This document shows positions 1-9,208 of a DNA stretch of 64,000 nt, piece by piece. This DNA is from Alteromonas oceanisediminis (GTDB lineage: Bacteria > Pseudomonadota > Gammaproteobacteria > Enterobacterales > Alteromonadaceae). The position numbers and the translations under genes are program-made. The DNA lies in the NCBI RefSeq assembly GCF_018474025.1, contig NZ_JAHCTA010000012.1, positions 25,192-89,191 of the forward strand, written 5' to 3'. The notes beneath the pieces are model-generated. The model was given only the letters and a program-made list of their open reading frames with translations, was not told the DNA's origin and did no database searches. Positions within the stretch are counted from its first letter, which is position 1, and each line of letters begins with the position of its first letter.

Positions 1-36
1 CATACGCTGTGTGAATGAACAGAGCCTGAATTGTTG

Positions 37-462
37 CTAGTCTAAATCCACTTTGCCGCGTAACGACTTGTTAAGGCCAGTGCGTTTCTTGGCTTCAATA
101 CGACGCCGCTGTGAGGCGCGCGTAGGGCGCGTTGGTTTTCGTGTGGGTGGAATGTACGCCGCTTCGTTGATAATAGTGACAAGTCTTTCAAGCGCGTCGC
201 GTTTGTTCGCTTCCTGCGTGCGGTGCTGCTGGGCTTTAATCACCAGAACGCCTTCCGTGGTGACTCTGGAATCATTTCGATTAAGCAACTGTTCTTTTAG
301 CCTGTCTGGCAAAGAGGAGGCGCTGATGTCAAAACGTAAATGGATGGCGGAAGACACTTTATTGACGTTTTGACCGCCTGACCCCTGAGCGCGCATTGCG
401 CTGAGGTCTATCTCACTTAGTGCAATGCTTAGGTTGTCGTTTATGGGTAGCTGTTCTGTCAA
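37..462 (-). CDS. arfB: Alternative ribosome-rescue factor ArfB (peptidyl-tRNA hydrolase)
   Basis: ArfB enters the A site of ribosomes stalled on truncated mRNA and hydrolyses the peptidyl-tRNA. The 141-residue protein has the release-factor-like catalytic loop GSGGQNVNK (about residues 27-35) with the GGQ tripeptide. It ends in the basic tail typical of the family (RRRIEAKKR then LRGKV), which in ArfB inserts into the empty mRNA channel. Length matches E. coli ArfB (about 140 aa), and it lacks the codon-reading domains of RF1 and RF2. The start is a TTG with a strong GGGAGGGA Shine-Dalgarno 5 nt upstream. It is the last gene of the minus-strand run, 27 bp after the YciI gene, and could be co-transcribed with trp. 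Confidence 0.92.
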   Translation of the reverse strand: MTEQLPINDNLSIALSEIDLSAMRAQGSGGQNVNKVSSAIHLRFDISASSLPDRLKEQLLNRNDSRVTTEGVLVIKAQQHRTQEANKRDALERLVTIINEAAYIPPTRKPTRPTRASQRRRIEAKKRTGLNKSLRGKVDLD

Positions 463-489
463 TCTATCCCTCCCTTTTGTTGACTAACA

Positions 490-789
490 CTACGGCAGCA
501 CTTTTTTAAACGGCTTCACAACCACCGATTCATACACTCCTGCGGCAAGGTATGGGTCGGCATCTGCCCAAGTTTTCGCTGCGTTGAAGTCGTCAAACTG
601 AGCAATCACAATGCTACCACTAAATCCGTCTGGGCCGGGATCTTCATTATCAACGGCTGGATTAGGGCCTGCGACCAGTAAGCGGCCTTCTTCAGCCAGT
701 GCGCGTAAGCGCGCCAAATGCGCGGGGCGGGTTTGAAGGCGTTGAGACAGCGTGTTCGGCGCATCCTGAGCAACAATTGAATAAAACAT
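490..789 (-). CDS. yciI: YciI family protein
   Basis: Small cytosolic protein of 99 residues with the YciI fold (ferredoxin-like, dimeric). It begins MFYSIVAQD and has the conserved R-P-A-H-L-A-R-L helix with a histidine near residue 24, followed by G-R-L-L-V-A-G-P. The biochemical role of the family is not settled; the conserved His/Asp pair suggests an enzymatic pocket. It starts 3 bp after the trpA stop, so it is probably the distal gene of the trp transcript. In E. coli yciI also lies near trp, so the linkage is conserved. Confidence 0.85.
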   Translation of the reverse strand: MFYSIVAQDAPNTLSQRLQTRPAHLARLRALAEEGRLLVAGPNPAVDNEDPGPDGFSGSIVIAQFDDFNAAKTWADADPYLAAGVYESVVVKPFKKVLP

Positions 790-792
790 ACA

Positions 793-1617
793 TTATATTC
801 CTGTGCGTGGCGCTTTAGCCGTTGCGGCTTTCATGTCGCGCACAAATTTATCCAGCGCGGCAAGCATTTTCGGTTCATCATCTACATGTTCAGCGATGAT
901 ATTGACCGTGGCTGAGCCTGAAATCGCCCCGGCCGCCCCGGCATTAATCGCGTCGTTTACCTGTTGAGGCGTGGAAATACCAAAACCTAACAAGGGGGGC
1001 GCAACGTCATATTGTGTGAGTTTATCGATTAGCGCTTTCGCTGGCACAGCGGCAGCGGTTTCTGCGCCTGTCACGCCAGCCCGTCCGAGCAAGTACGTAT
1101 ACCCTGAGGACTTTTCACCGATGGTTTTCAATGTTTCATCACTGGCATTGGGAGGCGCAATGAGAATTTGCTGAATACTGTGCTGCTGGGCTGTATCGAT
1201 AAACCGTTGCGCCTCGCGCAGGGGGACATCGGCAATAAGTATCGAATCGACACCAGCCTGCGCCGCATCATCATAAAATGTGTCAATCCCTCGCTTGAGT
1301 ACAAGATTGCTGTAAAGCAGCAAACCTATCGGCACATCCGGGTGTTGCGCACGAATATTGCGTATGATGTCAAAGCAATCCGTTGGCGTTATCCGACTTT
1401 TCAGTGCTCGTATGCTGGCGCGCTGGATAGTGGGGCCATCTGCAATGGGATCAGAATAGGGAATACCAAGCTCTAGCGCATCGGCACCACTGTCGATCAA
1501 TTGATTGATAATCGATTCGCTGACGGATTTATCCGGATCACCCAGCATCACAAATGGCACAAACGCGCCTTCATTTTTGGCTTCTAAACGGTTGAACAGG
1601 TTTCTGTAGCGATCCAT
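793..1617 (-). CDS. trpA: Tryptophan synthase alpha subunit
   Basis: Cleaves indole-3-glycerol phosphate to indole and glyceraldehyde-3-phosphate, passing indole through a tunnel to TrpB. The 274-residue TIM barrel shows the signature [19 protein letters not shown], containing the catalytic Glu (E in LELG) and Asp (DP). Phosphate-binding glycines appear later (GFGIS, then GAISGSA). Length is normal for the family (about 268). The start codon overlaps the trpB stop by one base (TAATG), a classic translational coupling for the obligate alpha2-beta2 complex. Confidence 0.97.
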   Translation of the reverse strand: MDRYRNLFNRLEAKNEGAFVPFVMLGDPDKSVSESIINQLIDSGADALELGIPYSDPIADGPTIQRASIRALKSRITPTDCFDIIRNIRAQHPDVPIGLLLYSNLVLKRGIDTFYDDAAQAGVDSILIADVPLREAQRFIDTAQQHSIQQILIAPPNASDETLKTIGEKSSGYTYLLGRAGVTGAETAAAVPAKALIDKLTQYDVAPPLLGFGISTPQQVNDAINAGAAGAISGSATVNIIAEHVDDEPKMLAALDKFVRDMKAATAKAPRTGI

Positions 1618-2798
1618 TATTCATCGTCTCCTAAAATGTTGATCACGTGGGCTAAATCTTTGTCGCCACGCCCTGAGAGGTTAAGCACAATAATGGTGTC
1701 ATCTTCAGCCTCGTCTGCCATGTTGAGCGCATGGGCGAGTGCATGAGAGGATTCCAACGCAGGAATAATACCTTCTTTACGTGCCAATAGTTTAAACGCA
1801 TTCAACGCCTCATCATCAGTCACGGCAACGTATTCGGCGCGGCCAATGTCAGACAAATAAGCGTGTTGTGGGCCTACAGCGGGGTAGTCCAAGCCTGCTG
1901 AGAGTGAGTACGATTCCTCAATCTGACCGTCTTTGTCTTGCATGATATAGCTGTATGCGCCGTGTAGAATACCTTTCGAGCCCGTGCAAATTGTCGCTCC
2001 GTGTTCTTTGGTGTGTATACCTTTACCGGCCGGTTCAACACCGACCAATCGCACCGATGGTTCGTCAATAAAGTCGGCAAACATGCCAATTGCATTTGAA
2101 CCACCGCCAACACAGGCAACCACGGCGTCCGGTAAACGGCCTTCTTTTTCCATGATTTGGCGGCGCGTCTCTTCACCGATCATGCGGTGATATTCCCTGA
2201 CGATAGTGGGAAACGGGTGAGGGCCAGCGGCCGTGCCAAGCAGATAATGCGCGGTGTCGTAGTTTGCTGACCAATCACGCATTGCTTCATTAACGGCATC
2301 TTTGAGCGTACCTGATCCTGCATTCACGGGGATGACTTCAGCGCCCATCAGTCGCATGCGAAACACGTTCGGTGCTTGGCGTTCTACATCTTTTGCACCC
2401 ATATAGATGCGCGCCTTGAGCCCCAGCAACGCGCAGGCTAGCGCAGTGGCCACGCCGTGTTGACCCGCGCCGGTTTCCGCAATGACTTCTTTTTTACCCA
2501 TGCGTTTGGTTAACAGCGCTTGGCCCAACACCTGATTGGTTTTATGAGCACCTCCGTGCAGAAGATCTTCACGTTTTAGGTACAATTTCACCTTCGGGTT
2601 TGAGACTAAGTTTCGGCTCAATGTCATTGCTGTGGGTCGACCCGCGTAGTTTTTCAACAGGTCAAAGAACTCTTCTTGGAATGACGCATCCTCTTTGGCA
2701 TCAATAAATGCCTGTTCAAGCTGGTCAAGCGCGGGGATCAATAGCTCTGGCACGTACATGCCACCGTATTCACCAAATTTTGTCTCAAGTTTGTGCAT
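1617..2798 (-). CDS. trpB: Tryptophan synthase beta subunit
   Basis: PLP enzyme that condenses indole and serine to tryptophan. The 393-residue protein carries the PLP-lysine motif HGGAHKTNQ (K86), the phosphate-binding loop [10 protein letters not shown] and the N-terminal [10 protein letters not shown] segment typical of TrpB1. It is preceded by a GGAG ribosome-binding site in the 15-bp gap after trpCF and followed by trpA with a one-base overlap. No unusual residues seen. Confidence 0.97.
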   Translation of the reverse strand: MHKLETKFGEYGGMYVPELLIPALDQLEQAFIDAKEDASFQEEFFDLLKNYAGRPTAMTLSRNLVSNPKVKLYLKREDLLHGGAHKTNQVLGQALLTKRMGKKEVIAETGAGQHGVATALACALLGLKARIYMGAKDVERQAPNVFRMRLMGAEVIPVNAGSGTLKDAVNEAMRDWSANYDTAHYLLGTAAGPHPFPTIVREYHRMIGEETRRQIMEKEGRLPDAVVACVGGGSNAIGMFADFIDEPSVRLVGVEPAGKGIHTKEHGATICTGSKGILHGAYSYIMQDKDGQIEESYSLSAGLDYPAVGPQHAYLSDIGRAEYVAVTDDEALNAFKLLARKEGIIPALESSHALAHALNMADEAEDDTIIVLNLSGRGDKDLAHVINILGDDE

Positions 2799-2813
2799 AT
2801 CTTTTACTCCAAT

Positions 2814-4217
2814 TTAATAAGCGCGTAACGCTGAAAACAGTGCGTCTAATTTTTGCTTATCTTTGTGGCCTGGTAACGCTTCAACGCCTGAATTCACATC
2901 GATTAGGCCCACGCCCGTGGCTGCCGCCTGGCGTGCGTTTTGTGGTGAAATTCCGCCGGCCAAAACCACAGACGGCAAGGATTCGATCTGCGATAGCAGC
3001 GACCAATCAAACTGCTTACCTGTGCCGCCACTCTGGCTGCCGACTTGGCAATCCAGCAGCACGCGATTACAGGTAGCTCGCAAGGTATTGTTGGGGTCTG
3101 TCAGCGCTGCTGGCAATGACTCAGAAATACCCAGCGCTTTCCAAATCTCACAGCAGTCAGCAAGGCGCTCGCGCAAAGCAGCCATGTACTCTGTTGACTC
3201 GCTTCCGTGGAGCTGTACCACAGACAAGCTAAGGGTATCTGCATAGCTGGCAACGGTATCAATATCTTCATCGACAAAAACCCCTACGTAGGGCTGTGCA
3301 ACCGCATGAGCGATCACTTGCGCATCCGCTAACGAAACGGCTCGTGGTGATTTTGCAGCAAAAATAAGCCCGGCATAGTGCGCAGGGCTATCCGCCACCC
3401 ATTGTGCTTGCTCTACTGTGGTGATCCCGCACACTTTGACTGCGGGATAAAGTAAGTCGGTAACAGCGCGAGCCAGATCGTCTTGCGCCATGAGTGCACT
3501 GCCGACCAAAAAACCATCGCAAAATGGCGATAACCGAGCGACATCCTGATGCGTATAGATGCCACTTTCCGAAATAACCACATGCTCAAAATCAACGTCT
3601 TTAAGCAAGGGGACGAGTCGTTCTGTGGTCGCTAAATCGGTACTTAAATCACGCAGATTGCGATTATTAATCCCGATAATATTGGCTTGCAATGCAATAG
3701 CGCGGTGCATCTCTTGTTCATTGCTCACTTCGGTTAAAACGTCCATGGAATACTGGCGAGCGAGTGTGGCTAGCGTTCGATATTCGTCATCGTTGAGCAC
3801 CGACAACATGAGTAAGATCGCGTCAGCTCCGTGAACGCGCGCCAGATGAACCTGATACTCATCAATGAAAAAATCTTTGTTGATGACTGGTTGTGTTACG
3901 CGCTGCGTGACAAAGTCGAGATATTCGTAAGTGCCCTGAAAATACTTTTCATCTGTGAGCACCGAAATACAGGCTGCGTGGGGCGCATAGGCAGTGATGA
4001 TTTCTTCTAAATCAAAGTGTGCTCGAATTAAGCCTTTGCTGGGTGACGCTTTTTTACATTCAAAAATGAATCCCGTCGACTCAGCAGACAACGCTGCGAA
4101 AAATGACTTTTCCGTGGGTTTGATACGGTCTACAAAATCTGCGAGCGGCCGAGCTTGTTTGCGCTGCTCAACCTCTTTGCGCTTGTCCTTAACAATTTTT
4201 TCTAGCACATTGGCCAT
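2814..4217 (-). CDS. trpCF: Bifunctional indole-3-glycerol-phosphate synthase / phosphoribosylanthranilate isomerase
   Basis: Fusion enzyme for two consecutive steps of tryptophan synthesis. Residues about 1-255 are TrpC (N-terminal ILEKIVKDKRKEVEQR helix, catalytic lysine region FECKKASPSKG, and VISESGI). Residues about 258-467 are TrpF (VKVCGITT with the catalytic Cys, then GLIFAAKSPR, VQLHGSES and LAGGISPQNA). The total of 467 aa is close to the E. coli fusion (about 453), so both domains look complete. The trpCF fusion is typical of enterics, vibrios and alteromonads and supports that placement. The start codon directly abuts the trpD stop. Confidence 0.96.
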   Translation of the reverse strand: MANVLEKIVKDKRKEVEQRKQARPLADFVDRIKPTEKSFFAALSAESTGFIFECKKASPSKGLIRAHFDLEEIITAYAPHAACISVLTDEKYFQGTYEYLDFVTQRVTQPVINKDFFIDEYQVHLARVHGADAILLMLSVLNDDEYRTLATLARQYSMDVLTEVSNEQEMHRAIALQANIIGINNRNLRDLSTDLATTERLVPLLKDVDFEHVVISESGIYTHQDVARLSPFCDGFLVGSALMAQDDLARAVTDLLYPAVKVCGITTVEQAQWVADSPAHYAGLIFAAKSPRAVSLADAQVIAHAVAQPYVGVFVDEDIDTVASYADTLSLSVVQLHGSESTEYMAALRERLADCCEIWKALGISESLPAALTDPNNTLRATCNRVLLDCQVGSQSGGTGKQFDWSLLSQIESLPSVVLAGGISPQNARQAAATGVGLIDVNSGVEALPGHKDKQKLDALFSALRAY

Positions 4218-5252
4218 CTATACGGTCTCCTGACTGAGTTTTGCCGCTGCTTCTATCGTGTTGAGCGGTTTTCCCTGTTGAATCGCATTCATGGCTAATT
4301 CAGCAGCGTCTTTGTACGTTGTTGCGACGCCGGTTAACTGGATGAGTGCCGCCGCATTAATCGCAATCGCTGCGGTGTGCGCCGCTTTGCCCTGACCCGC
4401 TAGTACGTCGGCAATTAGCTGTCGGTTCTGTTCGGGATCGCCGCCGGCAATTTCTGACAGCGCATATCGGGGTAAACCGAATAATTCCGGACTCAGCTCA
4501 ACGGCTCGTTGACCTTCCTCGCTAATTTCGATGCCGTGTGTTACGTCATGGATGGCAATTTCATCTAAACCACTGCCATGAACAATTAATGCTTTTTCGC
4601 TGTTCAAGCTTGCTGCCGCGTCGGCGTAGGTTTGCAGCAAAGAGGGGCTATACACCCCGAATACACTGTGAGTTGGGGCTGCCGGATTTGCCAGCGGCCC
4701 TAAAATATTAAACAGTGTGCGCGTTTTCAGTGAGGTTCTCACCGGCATCGCGTACTTCACACCGGCATGGTAAACCGGCGCGAATAGAAAGCAAAAGTTA
4801 GTTTGGTCTAAGCTATTCCTTGCAGCCGCTGGCGACGACATGAGCGCATAACCAAAGGCGTTGAACAGGTCCGCAGAACCTGATTGACTGGAAACGCTGC
4901 GATTGCCGTGTTTAGCCACTTTTACTCCACAGCTTGCAGCAACGATCGCTGCAGCGCTGGAAATATTGATGGTGTTATGACCGTCGCCGCCGGTACCGAC
5001 GATATCTGCAAAGGCGTAATCAGGTCGGCTAAACTCAGCGGCATTTTGACGCATGGCATGCGCTGCACCGGCGATTTCGCTGGGACGTTCGCCTTTTATT
5101 TTTAACCCTACAAGCAAAGCGGCAAGTTGAGCGTCATCAAGCTCGCCCTGCATCACTGCGCTAAACAGCAAAAAGCTGGTGTTTTGATCAAGTGTCTGAC
5201 CTTGATAAATCTGCTCTAGGGCAGCGGTAATCTGTGAAATATCTAACGCCAT
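4218..5252 (-). CDS. trpD: Anthranilate phosphoribosyltransferase
   Basis: Transfers phosphoribose from PRPP to anthranilate. The 344-residue protein has the PRPP-binding glycine loop [14 protein letters not shown] and the following [16 protein letters not shown] segment that holds metal and anthranilate. Length is standard for a free-standing TrpD, not the E. coli TrpGD fusion. It begins 3 bp after the trpG stop and ends right at the trpCF start, consistent with translational coupling across the operon. Confidence 0.96.
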   Translation of the reverse strand: MALDISQITAALEQIYQGQTLDQNTSFLLFSAVMQGELDDAQLAALLVGLKIKGERPSEIAGAAHAMRQNAAEFSRPDYAFADIVGTGGDGHNTINISSAAAIVAASCGVKVAKHGNRSVSSQSGSADLFNAFGYALMSSPAAARNSLDQTNFCFLFAPVYHAGVKYAMPVRTSLKTRTLFNILGPLANPAAPTHSVFGVYSPSLLQTYADAAASLNSEKALIVHGSGLDEIAIHDVTHGIEISEEGQRAVELSPELFGLPRYALSEIAGGDPEQNRQLIADVLAGQGKAAHTAAIAINAAALIQLTGVATTYKDAAELAMNAIQQGKPLNTIEAAAKLSQETV

Positions 5253-5255
5253 GCT

Positions 5256-5867
5256 TCAGTCCTGATTAGTGTCTTTGGGTGCGATAAGAAACTGCACAGC
5301 TTGCAGCAACAGTTGGCTACCCTGTGCGGTAAGGATGGATTCGGGATGAAACTGAAATCCGATCATTTTGTCAGCGGCATGATAGACCGCCATTGCCATG
5401 TTGTTGACTGTAGCGGTAACTTCAAGCTCCACCGGCATATTGTTGCCAATTAGCGAGTGATAGCGAGCGACAGGTAACGGCTGAGACACATGAGCAAACA
5501 TCCGATCGCCGCAGTGCTCGATAGCGGATGATTTACCGTGAACAACTTCGCCTGCGCGTTCAATAACGCCACCATAGTGTTCAACAATGGCTTGATGGCC
5601 CAGACAAATACCCACCACGGGGAAGCGGCCTTTCACTTTCGCTAATAAGGCGGGCATACAGCCGGCGCTGGCGGGATTGCCCGGGCCAGGTGAGAGGACT
5701 AATACTACCGGTGAGACCGCGGATTGATGCTCCATTTGTGCAACGATGTAGTCGGCATCCACGGTATTACGAAAAATCTGCACGTCAAAGGCAAGGGTAC
5801 GCAGTTCATCCACGAGGTTGTAAGAAAATGAATCGATGTTGTCGAGTAAAAATACGCAGGTTTTCAT
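5256..5867 (-). CDS. trpG: Anthranilate synthase glutamine amidotransferase component
   Basis: Class I glutamine amidotransferase that supplies ammonia to TrpE (and possibly to PabB). The 203-residue protein contains the nucleophile motif GICLGHQAI (Cys), the oxyanion region LSPGPGNP and the His-Glu pair in FQFHPESI. It is a separate gene rather than fused to trpD as in E. coli. Its start overlaps the trpE stop by four bases (ATGA). Confidence 0.95.
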   Translation of the reverse strand: MKTCVFLLDNIDSFSYNLVDELRTLAFDVQIFRNTVDADYIVAQMEHQSAVSPVVLVLSPGPGNPASAGCMPALLAKVKGRFPVVGICLGHQAIVEHYGGVIERAGEVVHGKSSAIEHCGDRMFAHVSQPLPVARYHSLIGNNMPVELEVTATVNNMAMAVYHAADKMIGFQFHPESILTAQGSQLLLQAVQFLIAPKDTNQD

Positions 5868-7465
5868 GATAGTGCTCCAGCGTGAGTCTGCTGGCTACTC
5901 AAGATCGCTGTGATCACAGCCTGCGCTTTACCGCGGGTTTCATCGGCTTCGGCTTGCGGAATGGAGTCATGTACGACACCGGCACCAGCCTGAATATAGG
6001 CCACTCCGTTGCGCACAAAGGCACTACGAATGACGATGCAGGAATCCATGTCGCCCTGACCATTTAGGTAACCCACGGCACCGCCATAACTTCCGCGCCG
6101 TTGCTTTTCTGTTTCTCGAATCAATGATGCGGCACTGACCTTGGGCGCACCAACAAGTGTGCCCATGTTCATGCACGCCTGATAGGCATGTAAGGCGTCT
6201 AAATCATCGCGCAGTTCACCGACCACTCGAGAAACCAAATGCATGACGTGCGAATACCGGTCAACTTTGAGCAAATCCTTAACATAACGAGTACCGGCCT
6301 TACTCACACGGGCTACATCATTGCGGGCTAAGTCAACCAACATAATATGTTCCGATGTTTCTTTACTGTCTTCGCGCAAATTCAATTCAATCCGACTGTC
6401 GAGATCGTGGTTTAAGCTACCGTCCGGACGTTTACCACGAGGCCGCGTGCCCGCAATAGGATAGATTTCAACGATGTTACTGATGGCAGAATACTTAAGC
6501 GCGGATTCAGGCGATGCGCCGAACATAGTAAAATCTGCATCTTTCAGAAAAAACATATAAGGGCTGGGGTTTTGTTGGCGCAGCGTCGCATAAGCATGTT
6601 CGGCAGAAGGGCAAGCGATGGAAAATGTGCGAGAGGGAACCACCTGAAAAATATCACCGGCCAAAATGTGTTCTTTCAGAAACTCTACATCTTTTACGTA
6701 ATCACCATCAGACTTATCGACGCGCACACGCTTATCGCTAGCCGCCTGTGGTGCTGGCGCTAATGCGCTGGGTAATTGGCTGATCGCTGTTTGAATCGCT
6801 TCTACCCGTTGATTAATACGTAGATAGTTATCAGCTACGTTTGGCCCGGAAAATACACTCCCGACAATATCGGTTGTTTGTGCCTGATGATCAATTCTTA
6901 ACAGGGTCTCGGCGACGTAAAACACGTAATCGGGGCAGGTATTTTCGCTATCGTCGACTGTAGGTAAGTCTTCAAACGTAGCGAGTAAATCGTAGGCAAA
7001 AACACCGCCCAAGAACACCGCATGAGGAACATCACGAATGGCTTTTATACCGTTAATGACAGCGCGTAAAGCGTCAAATACTGACGGGCTTTTTAGGCGA
7101 GTATCTTCGTCACTGTTCGGATCGCTGGGCGGGCACGAGAGCGTGATAGCACCACTGTCGTGAGAGACACAGGTTATTTGGGCGGGGCAGTTGGCTTTAA
7201 TGATGTCAATGATGTTAGTGCCGTTACTGGTCACAGGGGAGCAGGTGACGTCTTGGTGCTGACATTCAATACGTAGCGCCGCATCTACCAACAACAGGCT
7301 CTTAAGATTGTCTTTACTGTCAATTTCAGCTGATTCGAGCAGCAGTGCGTAGGGGCTGTCTTTACACAACTCCGCATACGCAATAAGCGGGTCGCGAATG
7401 TAGCCTGCGGTTTGGCAAATGGATTCAACGCGCCCGGTCGTTGTGCCAAGTTGAGTTAAACTCAT
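5864..7465 (-). CDS. trpE: Anthranilate synthase component I
   Basis: Makes anthranilate from chorismate, the first committed step to tryptophan. At 533 residues it is of E. coli type. The N-terminal LLESAEI segment matches the LLES motif where tryptophan binds for feedback inhibition, so the enzyme is probably inhibited by Trp. The chorismate-binding part shows PIAGTRPRG and GGAVGYLNGQGDMDSCI, both intact. It is the first structural gene of the operon, downstream of a leader peptide and attenuator. The ribosome-binding region GGACGGAGT lies between the attenuator T tract and the ATG. Confidence 0.96.
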   Translation of the reverse strand: MSLTQLGTTTGRVESICQTAGYIRDPLIAYAELCKDSPYALLLESAEIDSKDNLKSLLLVDAALRIECQHQDVTCSPVTSNGTNIIDIIKANCPAQITCVSHDSGAITLSCPPSDPNSDEDTRLKSPSVFDALRAVINGIKAIRDVPHAVFLGGVFAYDLLATFEDLPTVDDSENTCPDYVFYVAETLLRIDHQAQTTDIVGSVFSGPNVADNYLRINQRVEAIQTAISQLPSALAPAPQAASDKRVRVDKSDGDYVKDVEFLKEHILAGDIFQVVPSRTFSIACPSAEHAYATLRQQNPSPYMFFLKDADFTMFGASPESALKYSAISNIVEIYPIAGTRPRGKRPDGSLNHDLDSRIELNLREDSKETSEHIMLVDLARNDVARVSKAGTRYVKDLLKVDRYSHVMHLVSRVVGELRDDLDALHAYQACMNMGTLVGAPKVSAASLIRETEKQRRGSYGGAVGYLNGQGDMDSCIVIRSAFVRNGVAYIQAGAGVVHDSIPQAEADETRGKAQAVITAILSSQQTHAGALS

Positions 7466-7490
7466 GTCCTAATTACTCCGTCCATCAGGT

Positions 7491-7516
7491 AAAAAAAAAG
7501 CCCGTAATCACGGGCT
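7491..7516 (-). terminator. trp operon attenuator (rho-independent terminator in the leader)
   Basis: On the minus strand a perfect 7-bp stem (AGCCCGT / ACGGGCT) with a 4-nt loop is followed by nine T residues, between the leader peptide and trpE. A competing antiterminator is possible: the segment just after the leader stop (7548-7554, ATCGGGC on the transcribed strand) is complementary to the 5' arm of the terminator and bases just past it (7507-7515). The competing pairing is inferred by eye. Confidence 0.88.
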
Positions 7517-7554
7517 TTCGTCTATTTGCTGCGCACACGCGCACATCGCCCGAT

Positions 7555-7602
7555 TCATTTCAGCGAGTGCCACCACCAGTTTGATGCAGTTGTGTGAGCC
7601 AT
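7555..7602 (-). CDS. trpL: trp operon leader peptide
   Basis: A 15-codon reading frame encoding MAHTTASNWWWHSLK with three consecutive Trp codons (7570-7578) and a TGA stop. It lies upstream of the attenuator hairpin, preceded by an AGGAA-type ribosome-binding site. Ribosome stalling at the Trp codons when charged tRNA-Trp is scarce would leave the downstream segment free to pair and prevent termination. E. coli trpL has two Trp codons; three here should sense the same signal. This is the classical design for attenuation in enteric bacteria. Confidence 0.9.
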   Translation of the reverse strand: MAHTTASNWWWHSLK

Positions 7603-7658
7603 TGTAAAAATATTCCTGTGATGCGCTTGGGCATTAATGGTAACGAGGCTATTCGCCG

Positions 7659-7686
7659 CGTATACTGTGCATATAGAAGAAAACAA
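7659..7686 (-). promoter_or_regulatory. Possible trp operon promoter
   Basis: Reading the minus strand, TTGTTT (7681-7686) and TATACG (7659-7664) are separated by 16 bp, about 60 bp upstream of trpL. A TATACT on the plus strand at 7661-7666 overlaps it and could serve the divergent rnm gene. I looked for a TrpR operator similar to E. coli and did not find a convincing one. Confidence 0.35.
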
Positions 7687-7687
7687 T

Positions 7688-8557
7688 TTGAGTCTTGTGT
7701 CAACCGTAAATTCATCTAGCCCGTTAAAAATTGACCTGCATAGCCACACGCGTCACTCCGATGGGCATCTCACGCCAGAGGAAATTGTTCAGCGTGCACA
7801 TACGATGCAGGTAGACGTTTTGGCGATTACTGATCACGACACTGTCGCTGGGATAGCACCTGCACTGCGTTACCAACAGCGCCAGAAGCGGCCGTTAAAC
7901 CTGATTGCGGGTATTGAACTGTCAACCCGTTGGCACGCGTTTGATATTCATATTATTGGGCTGAACATTGATCCGACTGACAGCGCGTTTCAGTCCCGCT
8001 TGGCATGTCAACACGAAACGCGACGTGCTCGCGCAGCGAACATTGCGCGCAAGTTGGGTCTGTGCGGTTTCGACGAGGCTGCAGAACAGGCTATCGACAG
8101 TGCACAGGGCGGTCAGGTAACGCGCTCGCATTTTGCCAAGGCTTTGGTGAGCGCGGGTATCGTGAAAGACAATGTGCAGGCGTTTAAGCAGTATCTAGGT
8201 AAAGGTAAGCGGGCTTATGTGGCAGCGCAGTGGATATCAATTCAAGAGGCCATAACATGGATTAAAGAGGCCGGTGGTCAAGCGGTGCTGGCGCATCCCA
8301 GCCATTATGACATGGCCACAAAGTGGCTACGTCGTTTGGTCAGCGAATTTGCACTCGCCGGTGGGCATGGCATTGAGCTCAGCTATCCCAATTTAACCAA
8401 AGAAAAACAGGCACTGCTCATTGAGATGGCGCGGTCGGCTGAATTGATGGGCTCTTCAGGCTCTGACTTTCACTTCCCCAGCCGATGGACAGAGCTAGGC
8501 AGGCGTTCAACTTTACCTGACGACATCACGCCAATATGGCATGATTGGAATCTATAA
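7688..8557 (+). CDS. rnm: PHP-domain phosphatase RNase AM-like (YciV family)
   Basis: PHP-superfamily metal-dependent phosphatase. E. coli YciV/Rnm acts on 3',5'-nucleotide bisphosphates and trims 5' ends of small RNAs. The metal-binding motifs are clear: DLHSHTRHSDG near the N terminus, ITDHDT, then GIELST, LAHPSHY and SGSDFH toward the C terminus. The start is uncertain. An ATG at 7637 lies too far upstream and lacks a ribosome-binding site, whereas TTG at 7688 or GTG at 7697 give the family's usual short N terminus. Its place divergent from trp and before yciO matches E. coli gene order. Confidence 0.88.
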   Translation: MSLVSTVNSSSPLKIDLHSHTRHSDGHLTPEEIVQRAHTMQVDVLAITDHDTVAGIAPALRYQQRQKRPLNLIAGIELSTRWHAFDIHIIGLNIDPTDSAFQSRLACQHETRRARAANIARKLGLCGFDEAAEQAIDSAQGGQVTRSHFAKALVSAGIVKDNVQAFKQYLGKGKRAYVAAQWISIQEAITWIKEAGGQAVLAHPSHYDMATKWLRRLVSEFALAGGHGIELSYPNLTKEKQALLIEMARSAELMGSSGSDFHFPSRWTELGRRSTLPDDITPIWHDWNL

Positions 8558-8584
8558 CAAGAGGCAGCGCGGTTTCGCGATATT

Positions 8585-9205
8585 ATGAGTCAGTTTTTTT
8601 ACATACACCCAGATAACCCGCAGGTACGGCTATTGCGCCAAGCGGTCGAACTTATCCGAGACGGGCAAGTGGTGGTCTATCCGACCGATTCAGGTTATGC
8701 CATTGGCTGCCAAATGGACGACAAATCGGCGCTGGAACAACTCTGCCGTATTCGTGATATTGGTAAAGACCATAATTTTACCTTGATGTGTCGCGACATG
8801 TCGGAAATCTCAAACTATGCGCGTGTTGACAACACGGCGTTCCGACAAATCAAAAACAACACCCCCGGACCGTACACCTTCGTATTAAAGGCGACCAAGG
8901 AAGTTCCTAAGCGTTTGCAAAATCCGAAGCGAAAAACCATTGGTATTCGCGTACCGAACAATACGATTGCCCTGCAATTGCTGGAAGCGTTGGGTGAACC
9001 ATTGATGTCGACGACTCTGTTGCTTCCGGGCGAAGACATTGCTGAATCAGATCCGGATGCGATCCGCGAAAAGCTGGAGAAACAGGTTGGTCTGATTATT
9101 CATGGGGGTTACCTAGGCGAGCAGCCGACGACCGTTATCGACATGTCGGAAGGCGAAAACACCATTATCCGCCTTGGCAGCGGTGATCCCAGCCCCTTTG
9201 AGTAG
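8585..9205 (+). CDS. yciO: YciO/Sua5 family threonylcarbamoyl-AMP synthase-like protein
   Basis: A 206-residue protein of the Sua5/YrdC/YciO superfamily. Features are VVYPTDSGYAIGCQ (the KxR...S/T-type nucleotide pocket), FTLMCRDMSEI, GPYTFVLKATKEVP and TIGIRVPN. Sua5/TsaC members make threonylcarbamoyl-AMP for the t6A modification of tRNA; the role of the YciO branch is less certain. The start has a 27-bp gap after rnm, and gene order rnm-yciO-...-rluB is as in E. coli with scpAB inserted. Confidence 0.9.
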   Translation: MSQFFYIHPDNPQVRLLRQAVELIRDGQVVVYPTDSGYAIGCQMDDKSALEQLCRIRDIGKDHNFTLMCRDMSEISNYARVDNTAFRQIKNNTPGPYTFVLKATKEVPKRLQNPKRKTIGIRVPNNTIALQLLEALGEPLMSTTLLLPGEDIAESDPDAIREKLEKQVGLIIHGGYLGEQPTTVIDMSEGENTIIRLGSGDPSPFE

Positions 9206-9208
9206 GTG

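Noticed and set aside
7637..7687. ATG 7637 as the start of rnm
   Set aside because: It has no ribosome-binding site and adds 17 residues not found in the family; it also lies upstream of the probable plus-strand -10.
7603..7720. TrpR operator
   Set aside because: No sequence close to the E. coli operator palindrome was found around the possible trp promoter.
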